Below are positions 33,342-41,323 of a stretch of 64,000 nucleotides of DNA, piece by piece. Source of the DNA: G963663365 sp963663365 (lineage in GTDB: Bacteria > Hinthialibacterota > Hinthialibacteria > Hinthialibacterales > G963663365); assembly GCA_963663365.2 (NCBI GenBank), contig CAXXIH010000004.1:1240001-1304000 (forward strand), given 5' to 3'. The notes beneath the pieces were generated by a model. It saw only the letters and a program-made list of their open reading frames with translations, ran no database searches and was not told the DNA's origin. Position numbers and translations under genes: made by a program. The number at the start of each line of letters is the position of its first letter. The stretch's first letter is position 1.

Positions 33342-34475
33342 TTATTCACCAGCATCCCCCGGGGATGGGGTTGAAGAAGGAGTGGGCGTGGCTGTGGCTG
33401 TTGGAGTTGAAGTTGGAGTCGGAGTCGGAGTCGGGGTTGGGGTTGAAGTTTGTTTCGCGAATAATAATTCCTCCCCTCCAAATCGAGCGCTTCGTCTCGC
33501 GGGCGATCTCTCCTCAGTCTTTAGCTCCAAAGTATCCGCTTTCATGCTTTCATTGAGTGCTTTGTCGGATGTGGGTTTGAGTTTAGCTGCTCCGTAGGTG
33601 TTGGCAGAGGAGTCAAAAAAGTACTCACGTCCGCGCTCTTCATCGACGCCTTTCATTTCAGGCGCCTGAGGTTCAATTCCGCCTTGTAAGACTTTACGGG
33701 ATTGAGGTTGCGGGGCCTCCGGAATCTCTTGGGGAGCGATTTGATCGGTGGTCCCGGTTTGTAAAGGAACACCTAACGCTTTAGTGGTACCTTCTGTGAC
33801 ATCGAGCTGATTCCTGTCTTTTGCGCGCAGCAGCGTTCCATTTTTATTCATCTCTTCCATTAAGGGGGCCGATTGCAATGTCTCTGCCTTCTTTTGGGAC
33901 TCTGCCGTAAAAAGCGAGTCCCAATACAAGGTTCCCGTTCCAATTAGCGCAAAGAACACGACGGCTACCTGTATATAGCGCCAGTGTTTTTTGCGCGGCT
34001 TGGCCGGAGGGATGTGCACCAATTTGGAATTGTCTTCTTCTGTTTCCTCCATAGCATCCTCATCCTCTTCGAGGAGATCCTGGAGAATGTCAACCAACTC
34101 TTCTTCAGTCAGAGCAGACCGGCGCTGATCGAGGGCCATCTTAAGTTCGTCTTCGACTTCTGCCGGTACGGGTTCAAGGTAGATCGGCTCATCTTCGGGT
34201 TGGCTGTCGGTCTCTTTCATCCACTGTTCGAGTTGTCTTTCGCGTGCTTCCACCCGTAGTTTTTGCAGAAGTTTATCTAAAGCGGGGTAGAGTTTGGGCC
34301 GTTTCTCAAAACCGGTATCGGTAGGGTCTTGGAGCGCGACAAGGATCGATAGGAGCACGGCACGGCGTTCCTCTTTTGAGAGACGCGAAAGCTCCAACTG
34401 GGCCGCAGAAGACTCCATCTGCGCCAGGAGCGTCTCCCAAATACGTTCGATATCCGCATGCCGTTCGTTCATCAT
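33342..34475 (-). CDS. Anti-sigma-factor-like membrane protein
   Basis: A 377-aa protein starting 12 bases after the sigma factor gene on the same strand. The N-terminal ~165 residues are cytoplasmic, helical and very acidic (EEELVDILQDLLEEDEDAMEETEEDN). One membrane helix follows (YIQVAVVFFALIGTGTLYWDSLF, about 168-190). The rest is extracytoplasmic, low-complexity Gln/Glu/Lys, and ends in a Thr-Pro repeat. No ZAS zinc motif is seen. The order sigma then single-span protein, and the topology, suggest an anti-sigma factor. Direct similarity to a known family is not evident. Confidence 0.6.
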   Translation of the reverse strand: MMNERHADIERIWETLLAQMESSAAQLELSRLSKEERRAVLLSILVALQDPTDTGFEKRPKLYPALDKLLQKLRVEARERQLEQWMKETDSQPEDEPIYLEPVPAEVEDELKMALDQRRSALTEEELVDILQDLLEEDEDAMEETEEDNSKLVHIPPAKPRKKHWRYIQVAVVFFALIGTGTLYWDSLFTAESQKKAETLQSAPLMEEMNKNGTLLRAKDRNQLDVTEGTTKALGVPLQTGTTDQIAPQEIPEAPQPQSRKVLQGGIEPQAPEMKGVDEERGREYFFDSSANTYGAAKLKPTSDKALNESMKADTLELKTEERSPARRSARFGGEELLFAKQTSTPTPTPTPTPTSTPTATATPTPSSTPSPGDAGE

Positions 34476-34487
34476 CGGTGCTCTGTT

Positions 34488-35108
34488 TCAGGCGCCCCAG
34501 GATTCCAATAGGGGTTCAAGGTTTTGTATCTCAGAATCATGCTGCAAACAGGCCTCATGCAACCGGGTCATGCAACGTTGCAGCTGGGTTCCTATCGAAC
34601 CTACCGGACGTTCTAATTGTTCGGCGATTTCGCGCAGTTTTAAACCTTTCCCGAAGCGAAGTTTAATCAAATTGCGGCAATCCTCGGGCATATTTTCTAA
34701 TTCCCGGGCCACGGTTGTTTCTAAGGCTTTCAGTACAGCCAGCTCGTGCTGTTCGGATTCGACTTGAGGTTGGATACGGGCAGCGGAGTCCTCGTCGCGG
34801 GGGGCATCTATGGCCTCCACCTCGCTGAGGCGAATGCGGCGCCGGACAGCATCGGCCACGCGGCGTTTGGCGATCACCCGCAATAGGGCTTTCAGCGTTC
34901 CACGTCCCTCGAACCGGTCGAGGGCATCCAGAAGATTGATGAACACTTCTTGGCAGATTTCCTCGACCTCATGCGATTGGAAAAAGCCCGAGGAACGGAC
35001 AATATGAGCCACAAGGCCGTAATAACGCCGCCACACCGAAGCCCAGGCTTCCGAATCGCCCATTCGACAGGCGCTAATCAATTGTGCTTCATCGTGTACA
35101 TAAACCAC
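34488..35108 (-). CDS. RNA polymerase sigma factor, sigma-70 family (ECF-type)
   Basis: A 206-aa sigma factor with region 2 (AWASVWRRYYGLVAHIVRSSG, VEEICQEVFINLLDALDRFEGRGTLKALLRVIAKRRVADAVRR) and region 4 (LENMPEDCRNLIKLRFGKGLKLREIAEQLERPVGSIGTQLQRCMTRLHEAC). The GTG at 35108 (GAGGG upstream) is chosen because region 2 starts soon after. An ATG at 35162 would add 18 residues with no family similarity. It is followed by a putative anti-sigma gene, so activity is probably gated by a membrane partner. Confidence 0.88.
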   Translation of the reverse strand: MVYVHDEAQLISACRMGDSEAWASVWRRYYGLVAHIVRSSGFFQSHEVEEICQEVFINLLDALDRFEGRGTLKALLRVIAKRRVADAVRRRIRLSEVEAIDAPRDEDSAARIQPQVESEQHELAVLKALETTVARELENMPEDCRNLIKLRFGKGLKLREIAEQLERPVGSIGTQLQRCMTRLHEACLQHDSEIQNLEPLLESWGA

Positions 35109-35254
35109 GGCGCATAGCCCTCGTTTAGGGCATAACGATTGAACTGCGATCACAATCACCATAGCACGAAACCGTCCGTTCTTGCCTGTCTGCAATCAGA
35201 GTCGTGCTAGGGATGGGATTTCTTACAATAGGAGTCTATCTCGGCTAAGGCAGT

Positions 35255-35662
35255 CTATCCGGCTTCGTTTAGGTCCTCATCCTCTGGCCCCCTGGCCCGC
35301 CGGAATAGGTCCCAGAAACCAACCTCTCCACCGGCGAAATTGGCTAATGCCATCAATATGCAGCCGTAGCTAATGATGCCGAACATTCCTGAGCTGAATG
35401 TCGTTACATAACCAAGGGCGATTTTATTACCGGATGCCACAGCCGCTACGAAAAAGTGAGTAAAAATCAGGCGCAGAATAGTTGAGAAAAATGGAACAAG
35501 ACCGAGCCCGGCCATGAGCCAGATGTAACAAGTTTCGCGTTTTCTGCGCCAAATTTGAAACAGCCAAAGCGTGTAAAGGAGCGGAATCCATGAAATTACG
35601 ATTGGATTCAACCATGCAAAGAACTGGATTACGGGATTTTGAGCGATGTTTGCAGGATTCAT
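35255..35662 (-). CDS. Small multi-span membrane protein of unknown function
   Basis: A 135-aa protein with about four hydrophobic segments (NPIVISWIPLLYTLWLFQIW, WLMAGLGLVPFFSTILRLIF, then two more) and a charged tail ending RRARGPEDEDLNEAG. Its start overlaps the stop of the upstream gene by four bases (ATGA), so the two are translationally coupled. The two proteins share layout and the end motif VGFxxLF (VGFWDLFRRARG versus VGFRELFQIR), which suggests a tandem duplication. Confidence 0.65.
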   Translation of the reverse strand: MNPANIAQNPVIQFFAWLNPIVISWIPLLYTLWLFQIWRRKRETCYIWLMAGLGLVPFFSTILRLIFTHFFVAAVASGNKIALGYVTTFSSGMFGIISYGCILMALANFAGGEVGFWDLFRRARGPEDEDLNEAG

Positions 35663-36075
35663 GAAGAAAGCCCTCCTTCATCATTGCTTGTTAAGCCATC
35701 GGAGGGTATTTGGTTTGGAATGCGAATCTGAAACAGCTCTCGAAATCCGACACAGCCCTGCCCGAGTTTGGAGAGCATCACGATTACCAAAATGATCTTT
35801 ATGAAGCCCAATGTGCCGGGAATTATGCTGGGATAGAGCGCACGAATGACGTTTGATACAGCATTCGATCCTGTCATCCCAAACGGTATGGCGACCGTTA
35901 TGACGGTTAAAAGAATAGGCACGATTCCTAATGCGTAACGCATCCATAAAAACGCACTGTCTCCGGTGCGTCTCCACAATCGATGCCCCCAATGTGCGAT
36001 GAGGTATAAAGGAATAGCATATAAAAATGCTATTAAAAAAAAGGGAGTAAGTCTTACTAGCACTGAGGAAGACAT
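35659..36075 (-). CDS. Small multi-span membrane protein, paralogue of its downstream neighbour
   Basis: A 138-aa protein starting MSSSVLVRLTPFFLIAFLYAIPLYLI at ATG 36075, with AAGGAG upstream. It has about four hydrophobic segments and a polar tail. The frame stays open for ~150 codons upstream, but that stretch covers the RNA candidate at 36298-36550 and reads as non-coding. The VGFRELF motif near the C-terminus matches the neighbour. Function unknown. Confidence 0.65.
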   Translation of the reverse strand: MSSSVLVRLTPFFLIAFLYAIPLYLIAHWGHRLWRRTGDSAFLWMRYALGIVPILLTVITVAIPFGMTGSNAVSNVIRALYPSIIPGTLGFIKIILVIVMLSKLGQGCVGFRELFQIRIPNQIPSDGLTSNDEGGLSS

Positions 36076-36260
36076 AAAAACCCGCTCCTTTCCGAGTAGT
36101 CGTAAGGATATTTCTTTGTCAGTGAATTTAGGATAAGTCCATCGGAATTGAAGTGAGTTGTTCGGACATGCCGTTTGTTCATTTTTTGAATAAAAATTGA
36201 ATATCAGTTGAATGACCGGGCAGAAAATCGAAATTTTTTTGTGTTTGACATCGAAAAGGG

Positions 36261-36291
36261 TTGCAAAAAAACAGCTTATACGTGCTATACT
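36261..36291 (+). promoter_or_regulatory. Promoter of the candidate RNA at 36298
   Basis: TATACT (36286-36291) with an extended TGC before it, and TTGCAA (36261-36266) 19 bases upstream as a probable -35. A consensus TTGACA also occurs at 36245-36250 but is too far from this -10. Confidence 0.5.
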
Positions 36292-36297
36292 GCTTAA

Positions 36298-36551
36298 ATC
36301 ACAGATACACGGACAATTTCCACCGTGAATTTTGAGGGGATTTTGCACCGGACTGTGGCAGAACATTTGACCAAGAACTTGGGAGAGAGTATCTTTTAAC
36401 GTACGTTGCGCCGTTCCGGCAATAATAAAGCGTGAACGGCCTGACGCCTGAGGTCCGAAAAAAAAGAAGAGCGGCCAAACGGTCCTGAACTTCGCGAAAG
36501 CGAAACAGGCGTACGGGGCGAGGAAGAGCATCCCGCCCCGTTCTTATTTTA
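36298..36551 (+). ncRNA. Candidate structured non-coding RNA of about 250 nt
   Basis: The 510-base gap 36076-36585 has no plausible gene but carries a promoter-like element, many inverted repeats and a strong terminator. Hairpins include CACGG/CCGTG (about 36312-36331), CCAAG-AA-CTTGG (about 36370), CGTTC/GAACG (about 36413-36439) and CCTG-AAC-TTCGC-GAAA-GCGAA-A-CAGG (36484-36509, a GNRA tetraloop). It lacks the conserved sequences of tmRNA, RNase P RNA and SRP RNA. A 6S RNA fold or a riboswitch for the following aldo-keto reductase gene are alternatives. The class is not identified. Confidence 0.45.
36513..36551 (+). terminator. Rho-independent terminator of the candidate RNA
   Basis: Perfect 8-bp stem ACGGGGCG (36513-36520) / CGCCCCGT (36534-36541) with a 13-base loop, followed by TCTTATTTTA. 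Confidence 0.78.
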
Positions 36552-36585
36552 GAAGATATTTTTCTTGATATACTGAATAGTAATC

Positions 36586-37713
36586 ATGCAGTACCGCCGA
36601 TTTGGGAAAACAGAATTAAAAACCTCGGTCATGACTTTTGGCTGTATGCAATTGCCGGAAACCACGATGGACGAGGTTGTGGAGACTGTGCATTACGCTG
36701 TGTCCCAGGGAATTAATCATCTGGAGACGGCACGCGGCTATGCTGACAGCGAAATCCGCCTACGAACCGCACTTGAAGGTCTGAAACGTGAGGACCTGAT
36801 TATCACCACCAAGGTGACACCGGAAGATACGGGCGACGCCTTCCGGCGGGTGTTCGATGAATCTATGGAGCGGATCGGGCTGGATTATCTGGATATATTG
36901 GATATCCACGGCATCAATCATTGGGCGCTGTTGGAACAGACTATCAAAAAGGGCGGTCCACTAGATGTTGCCCACCGGCTTATTGATGAAGGCGTGATCG
37001 GGCATATCGGCTTTTCGGGTCATGCGCCGCTTGAGGTCATACTCGCGGCCATCAATACCGAAGCATTCGAGACAGTCAATCTTCATTACTATTATATTTT
37101 GCAGCGTAACCTACCCGCTATTCAACGCGCAAACGAATTGGATATGGGAGTGTTTATCATTTCCCCCTCCGATAAAGGCGGACAGCTTTATAAGGCTCCG
37201 GCCAAACTGCGGGAACTGACCAAACCGTTGACGCCGCTGCAATTCAATCACCGGTTTATGCTTTCCAATCCCGCCATTCATACGGTCACCATCGGCTGCA
37301 AATATCCGCATGAATTTGCGGAGCATTTGGCCGTGGCCGATAACGTCGGACCGTTAACCGATGAAGAAAAGGCCATTATCGAAAAACTCGACCGCCAGTA
37401 TCCCTTAAGCCTGGGCAAGACCTGGTGTACGGAATGTTGGGAATGTGTCGATTATTGCCCCGAAGGTATTGTGATCCCCGATGTTTTACGGTGCCGTAAC
37501 TTGGCGATTGCCTTCGATATGGATGCTTATGCGAAATACCGGTACGGCGCATTCGGCAATATCGGGCACTGGTGCACAGGTCCCAATGGCGCGGCTTGCA
37601 CGGAATGTGGCGATTGTCTGCCACACTGTCCGGAAAAGTTAAATATCCCCGCGCTGCTTTTTGAGACACATGACCGTTGCGATACCGGTGGCCGGGGCCG
37701 GCGGTTTGAGTAG
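36586..37713 (+). CDS. Aldo/keto reductase with C-terminal 4Fe-4S clusters
   Basis: A 375-aa fusion. Residues 1-~265 are an aldo/keto reductase barrel (YRRFGKTELKTSVMTFG, LDYLDILDIHGIN, GVIGHIGFSG). The usual catalytic DxxxxY appears as ETARGY, with Glu47 replacing Asp; Tyr52 is present. The C-terminal ~100 residues carry two ferredoxin-type motifs: Cys281, 284, 287, 291 (CTECWECVDYC) and Cys338, 341, 344, 348 (CTECGDCLPHC). This type is common in anaerobes and may couple NAD(P)H and ferredoxin-level electrons to carbonyl reduction. The substrate is unknown. No clear ribosome-binding site precedes the ATG at 36586. Confidence 0.92.
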   Translation: MQYRRFGKTELKTSVMTFGCMQLPETTMDEVVETVHYAVSQGINHLETARGYADSEIRLRTALEGLKREDLIITTKVTPEDTGDAFRRVFDESMERIGLDYLDILDIHGINHWALLEQTIKKGGPLDVAHRLIDEGVIGHIGFSGHAPLEVILAAINTEAFETVNLHYYYILQRNLPAIQRANELDMGVFIISPSDKGGQLYKAPAKLRELTKPLTPLQFNHRFMLSNPAIHTVTIGCKYPHEFAEHLAVADNVGPLTDEEKAIIEKLDRQYPLSLGKTWCTECWECVDYCPEGIVIPDVLRCRNLAIAFDMDAYAKYRYGAFGNIGHWCTGPNGAACTECGDCLPHCPEKLNIPALLFETHDRCDTGGRGRRFE

Positions 37714-37730
37714 ACTCAGTTTACGTAAGT

Positions 37731-38294
37731 TCAGATTAAAAAGGGATTTTTCTGACGTTCGACACCTACTGTCGTGGGCGCGCCATGGCCGGTGTAGAGC
37801 TCAACCTGATCACCGAGCGGAAAGATTTTGTTTTTGATGTTGGCGATTTCCTGTTGTTTGAGTTTTTCGGAGCTCGTGCCTCCGATAGATCCTGCAAATA
37901 GGCAATCCCCTACAAATGCCACCTTATCTTCAACCACAAGCGTTAACGCATCCGGCGTATGTCCCGGTGTTTCGAGTACACGGCCGGTGAGTTCTCCGAT
38001 TTTGATTGTTTCGCCCTCTTTTACCTGCTGCCAACCTCTGTGGGCTGAACCTGCATGGATTTCAGGCTTCCCATCGGCCAGTTGCGTACAGATTTGAGCC
38101 AATCCGTCAACATGATCGTAATGATCGTGGGTAATGAAAACTTTTGTCAGTTTAAGGCCGTATTTTTCGAGGAATGGTTTGAAGCGTATATCGTATCCCC
38201 CGGCATCGATCGCCATGGCTTCCCGTGTTTTTGGACAGCCCACGATATAGACATTGGCTTCATTTACATCCGTGACAAAAGATCCCAGTATCAC
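37731..38294 (-). CDS. MBL-fold metallo-hydrolase (glyoxalase II-like)
   Basis: A 187-aa metallo-beta-lactamase-fold hydrolase. THDHYDHVDG gives the HxHxDH metal site, PGHTPDALT the next histidine, FVGDCLFAGSIGGT the bridging Asp, and TGHGAPTTVGVERQKNPFL the final histidine and C-terminal motif typical of the short glyoxalase II-like group. Substrates may be thioesters. GTG 38294 has AGGAG seven bases upstream. It starts 9 bases after the pentapeptide gene, forming a two-gene unit. Confidence 0.9.
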   Translation of the reverse strand: MILGSFVTDVNEANVYIVGCPKTREAMAIDAGGYDIRFKPFLEKYGLKLTKVFITHDHYDHVDGLAQICTQLADGKPEIHAGSAHRGWQQVKEGETIKIGELTGRVLETPGHTPDALTLVVEDKVAFVGDCLFAGSIGGTSSEKLKQQEIANIKNKIFPLGDQVELYTGHGAPTTVGVERQKNPFLI

Positions 38295-38303
38295 AATCGG
38301 CTC

Positions 38304-38927
38304 CTATTGTTTCATATTTGAGAGATTGGCGCGGTCGGTATTAAATGAACCTTTCGCGCCCCGGGCATCCGCGCCGGAAAGATCGGCCATGCGGAAGATG
38401 GCGCGGGTAAGATTGGCCTGACGCAAATCGGTATTTGAAAAATCGGCGTTACCCGGACGGCTGTAATACAGATCGGCTTTTTGCAGATCCGCGCCCCGGG
38501 CGCGTACTCCCACCAGGTTGGTGCGTTTGAGGTCCGTATTTTGGAGTTTCGCGTCCTCAAAACAGGCCATGCCCAATGCTGCGAACTCGAATTGCGCGCC
38601 GCTGAGGTCAGCGCCTGAGAAGTCGGTTTCAATGCAAAATGCCTCACGCAGGTCTGCGCCGCGCAGGTTGGTCTTTTGCAAATTGGCTCCATTCAGCACC
38701 GCGCCCTTGAAGCAGACACCCTGCAAATTTCTATCTGACAAATCGATACCGCTCAGTACCCAGCCTTCCAGGGATTTTCCGTCGGCAATTAAGGCGAGCA
38801 GCTCCTCAATATAGGTTGTGCGGTCTTTCAGGTGCTGCCAGCACACATCGCGTCCGGTAAGCGCCATACACGCCGCCCCACCCACCCGGCAGGTGACGAA
38901 ATCGTAATGCTTGTGTAGATCGTTCAT
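38304..38927 (-). CDS. Pentapeptide-repeat protein
   Basis: A 207-aa protein whose residues ~75-200 are pentapeptide repeats of A(D/N)Lxx type (LNGANLQKTNLRGADLREAFC, DFSGADLSGAQF, RQANLTRAIFRMADLSGAD), forming a right-handed quadrilateral beta-helix. The N-terminal ~60 residues hold three cysteines and a short helical domain (FVTCRVGGAACMALTGRDVCWQ). The function of most such proteins is unknown; a few mimic DNA to protect gyrase. ATG 38927 is chosen; a TTG at 38966 is also in frame. It is upstream of the MBL gene. Confidence 0.85.
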   Translation of the reverse strand: MNDLHKHYDFVTCRVGGAACMALTGRDVCWQHLKDRTTYIEELLALIADGKSLEGWVLSGIDLSDRNLQGVCFKGAVLNGANLQKTNLRGADLREAFCIETDFSGADLSGAQFEFAALGMACFEDAKLQNTDLKRTNLVGVRARGADLQKADLYYSRPGNADFSNTDLRQANLTRAIFRMADLSGADARGAKGSFNTDRANLSNMKQ

Positions 38928-39057
38928 AACTTCAGGATAAACCCCCTGGTGAATTGTTGAAGTCAAGTTGGGATGTCTCTACTTCCAAGGATCGTTTGAC
39001 AATTCGCGGTGCATGCATGAGACTTTTCTTTCCGTTTGATTTTGAAGTCTACCGTAA

Positions 39058-39807
39058 ATGGTGAACGATATGAGCTCATTGTATAAGTATCTAAGCGTTT
39101 TAGTCTTAATTGTCTTATTCTCGGGGTGTAGTTCCATGACCAAAAAACAGAGTATCCAGACCGGGCAGCATCCATGTCTGCTGGATAAAACAATCGAACA
39201 ATCGGTCACATGTGACTATCTGCTGTACCTGCCGGACGATTACAGTTCCAAAGGCGAAAAATGGCCGATGATCCTGTTTTTGCATGGAGCCGGGGAGCGT
39301 GGGGACGATTTGGAGAAGGTCAAAGTCCATGGTCCTCCCAAACTAATTGAAGCGGGACAAGAGCTGCCTTTTATTGTTGTCTCGCCACAGTGTCCGGAAG
39401 GACGGATTTGGTCGAATGAAGTTCTCATCGCGTTGGTGGACGATATTGTCGAACATTACAACGTCGATGAAGATCGCATTTATTTGACCGGTCTGAGCAT
39501 GGGGGGATTCGGAACTTGGTCATTGTCTTCGGCGTACCCGGAACGTTTCGCGGCCATCGCGCCGATTTGCGGGGGAGGCATGATAATTATGTCTTGGCCG
39601 TTAAAAGATATGCCGGTGTGGGTATTCCATGGTGCGAAGGACCAGACAGTGCCTATCGAGGAATCGGAACGTATGGTTAAGGCGCTTAAGAAACGGGGAA
39701 ATGATGTGCTGTTTACGGTTTACCCCGATGCAAACCACGATTCATGGACAGAGACGTACGACAATCCGAAACTTTTTGAGTGGTTCCTGCAACACAAGCG
39801 GCGTTAG
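39058..39807 (+). CDS. Lipoprotein alpha/beta hydrolase (esterase/PHB depolymerase-like)
   Basis: A 249-aa protein with a lipoprotein signal (LSVLVLIVLFSGC, lipobox cysteine near residue 24) and an alpha/beta hydrolase domain. The nucleophile elbow is GLSMGGFG, the oxyanion region ILFLHGAGERG, and the acid and histidine appear in HGAKDQTVP and DANHDSW. It resembles the esterase/PHB depolymerase-type proteins that often sit with polysaccharide-degrading enzymes and act on acetyl or feruloyl esters. ATG 39058 or 39070 could be the start; neither has a strong ribosome-binding site. Confidence 0.85.
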   Translation: MVNDMSSLYKYLSVLVLIVLFSGCSSMTKKQSIQTGQHPCLLDKTIEQSVTCDYLLYLPDDYSSKGEKWPMILFLHGAGERGDDLEKVKVHGPPKLIEAGQELPFIVVSPQCPEGRIWSNEVLIALVDDIVEHYNVDEDRIYLTGLSMGGFGTWSLSSAYPERFAAIAPICGGGMIIMSWPLKDMPVWVFHGAKDQTVPIEESERMVKALKKRGNDVLFTVYPDANHDSWTETYDNPKLFEWFLQHKRR

Positions 39808-39839
39808 TTGATTGTGTGCGTGGGGACGCTCTGCCGGGA

Positions 39840-41258
39840 TTATACGATTTTCGCCACCGATTTGGGATCGATATCGTAACGGCGGACTTTGGTATAGAGC
39901 GTGCGGCGGGAAATACCGAGCAATTCCGCAGCACGGCTTAAATGTCCGCCGGTGCTGACCAAAGCCTTTTCGATTTGAAGTTTTTCGCCTTCTTCTAAAG
40001 AGAGCGGCAGGATGGGTATTTCGGGAGCGATGTTCTCAGGGAGTTCGCCCGGAGCGGCTTTACGCATCCGTTCGGGCGTAAGAATCTCCGCCGGAAGGTG
40101 ACGGCGCAGCAGAGTGTTGTTTTCGCTCAGCAAATAGGCGCGTTCGAGCGCGCTGCGTAGCTGACGGACATTGCCCGGCCAATCGTAGTGCATAAGCATT
40201 TCGATGAAACCCGGCTCAAAACGCGGTTTGTCTTTGCCTTTGCAGATTCGTTCCAAGAAATGGGCTGCCAATGCGGGGATATCTTCGAGACGTGCGCGTA
40301 GCGTGGGGATTTTAATCTCAACGACATTCAAGCGGTAATATAAGTCTTCCCGGAAATCACCGTCTTTGACAGCCTGGGCGAGGTCACGGTTGGTGCTGGC
40401 TAAGATCCGCACATCGACCGTCTTGATTTCATCACTGCCGACTTTTCTGATTTCGCCGGTCTCAAGCACACGCAGAAGTTTGCCCTGCAATTCGGCGGAG
40501 ATATCGCCGATTTCATCCAAAAGGATGGTTCCCCGATGAGCGCTGGCAAACAATCCGGCACGTTCGGCAGTTGCGCCCGTAAATGCGCCTTTGGTGTGAC
40601 CGAATAGTTCGCTTTCGAGCATCGAACCGGCCAAAGCGTGGCAATTGACTTTGATTAAGTTTTGTTTGGCGCGCGGGGAGAGGCTATGCAAAGCCTGCGC
40701 GACCAGCTCTTTGCCCACGCCGCTTTCGCCTGTGATCAACAGAGTACTGTCCCGCACGGACACGCGTTTAACCAACCCGAAAAGGTCTTCCATCACTTTG
40801 GATTTTCCGACCATGTTTTCGAGGCCGTAGTGTGTGTTGAGTTCGACGCGTAAGGATTGATTTTCCGCAATTAAGGCGTGATGTCCCAGTGCTTTTTCCA
40901 CAAACACTTGAATCTGGCGGGGATTATCGAACGGCTTGGCAAAGAAATGGTATGCGCCACTGCGTACAGCTTCGCAAGCGGTATCCAGCGTGGCTTTGCG
41001 GGCATCACCGGTCATGATGATGACCTGTATGGCCGGATCGATCTCAAGCGCTTTTTCCATCAACTCCAAACCGTCGATTCCAGGCATATTCAAATCGGTC
41101 ATCAGCACGGGGAAACGGCCCGGGCCGAGGAGTTCAAGCGCTTCTTCACCGGATTGCACAGAGGTCATTTCCAGCTGCAAGGGGGCCAGGATTGTAGTCA
41201 ACAGTGTCGACACATCCGGCTCGTCATCGACGATTAGTACTTTGGGATCGGTTGCCAT
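39840..41258 (-). CDS. Sigma-54-dependent response regulator (NtrC family)
   Basis: A 472-aa transcription activator. Its receiver domain (1-~120) has the acidic pair DDEPD and phospho-acceptor Asp55 in MTDLNMPG. The AAA+ domain (about 145-385) has Walker A GESGVGKE, the sigma-54 contact loop GAFTGA, Walker B GTILLDEIGDI and the NVRQLRSALERA segment. The C-terminal Fis-type helix-turn-helix is HLSRAAELLGISRRTLYTKVRRYDI. No cognate kinase gene is adjacent. It implies that sigma-54 is used in this organism, relevant to the GG-N10-GC promoter at 47945-47961. Confidence 0.95.
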   Translation of the reverse strand: MATDPKVLIVDDEPDVSTLLTTILAPLQLEMTSVQSGEEALELLGPGRFPVLMTDLNMPGIDGLELMEKALEIDPAIQVIIMTGDARKATLDTACEAVRSGAYHFFAKPFDNPRQIQVFVEKALGHHALIAENQSLRVELNTHYGLENMVGKSKVMEDLFGLVKRVSVRDSTLLITGESGVGKELVAQALHSLSPRAKQNLIKVNCHALAGSMLESELFGHTKGAFTGATAERAGLFASAHRGTILLDEIGDISAELQGKLLRVLETGEIRKVGSDEIKTVDVRILASTNRDLAQAVKDGDFREDLYYRLNVVEIKIPTLRARLEDIPALAAHFLERICKGKDKPRFEPGFIEMLMHYDWPGNVRQLRSALERAYLLSENNTLLRRHLPAEILTPERMRKAAPGELPENIAPEIPILPLSLEEGEKLQIEKALVSTGGHLSRAAELLGISRRTLYTKVRRYDIDPKSVAKIV

Positions 41259-41323
41259 CGTGATTTATATTCCTAAGCAGGACTGGATCAAGGATAAGTC
41301 ATGCATGGATTTGCCGCTACAGT

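Noticed and set aside
33360..33450. Short tandem GGAGTC-type repeats that might look like a microsatellite or CRISPR
   Set aside because: They encode the Thr-Pro tail of the anti-sigma-like protein on the minus strand; the units are 6 bases with no spacers.
36076..36531. N-terminal extension of the membrane protein gene at 35659-36075
   Set aside because: The translated stretch is Cys/Phe-rich and unlike a protein, and it covers hairpins and a terminator on the other strand. A good ribosome-binding site marks ATG 36075 as the start.
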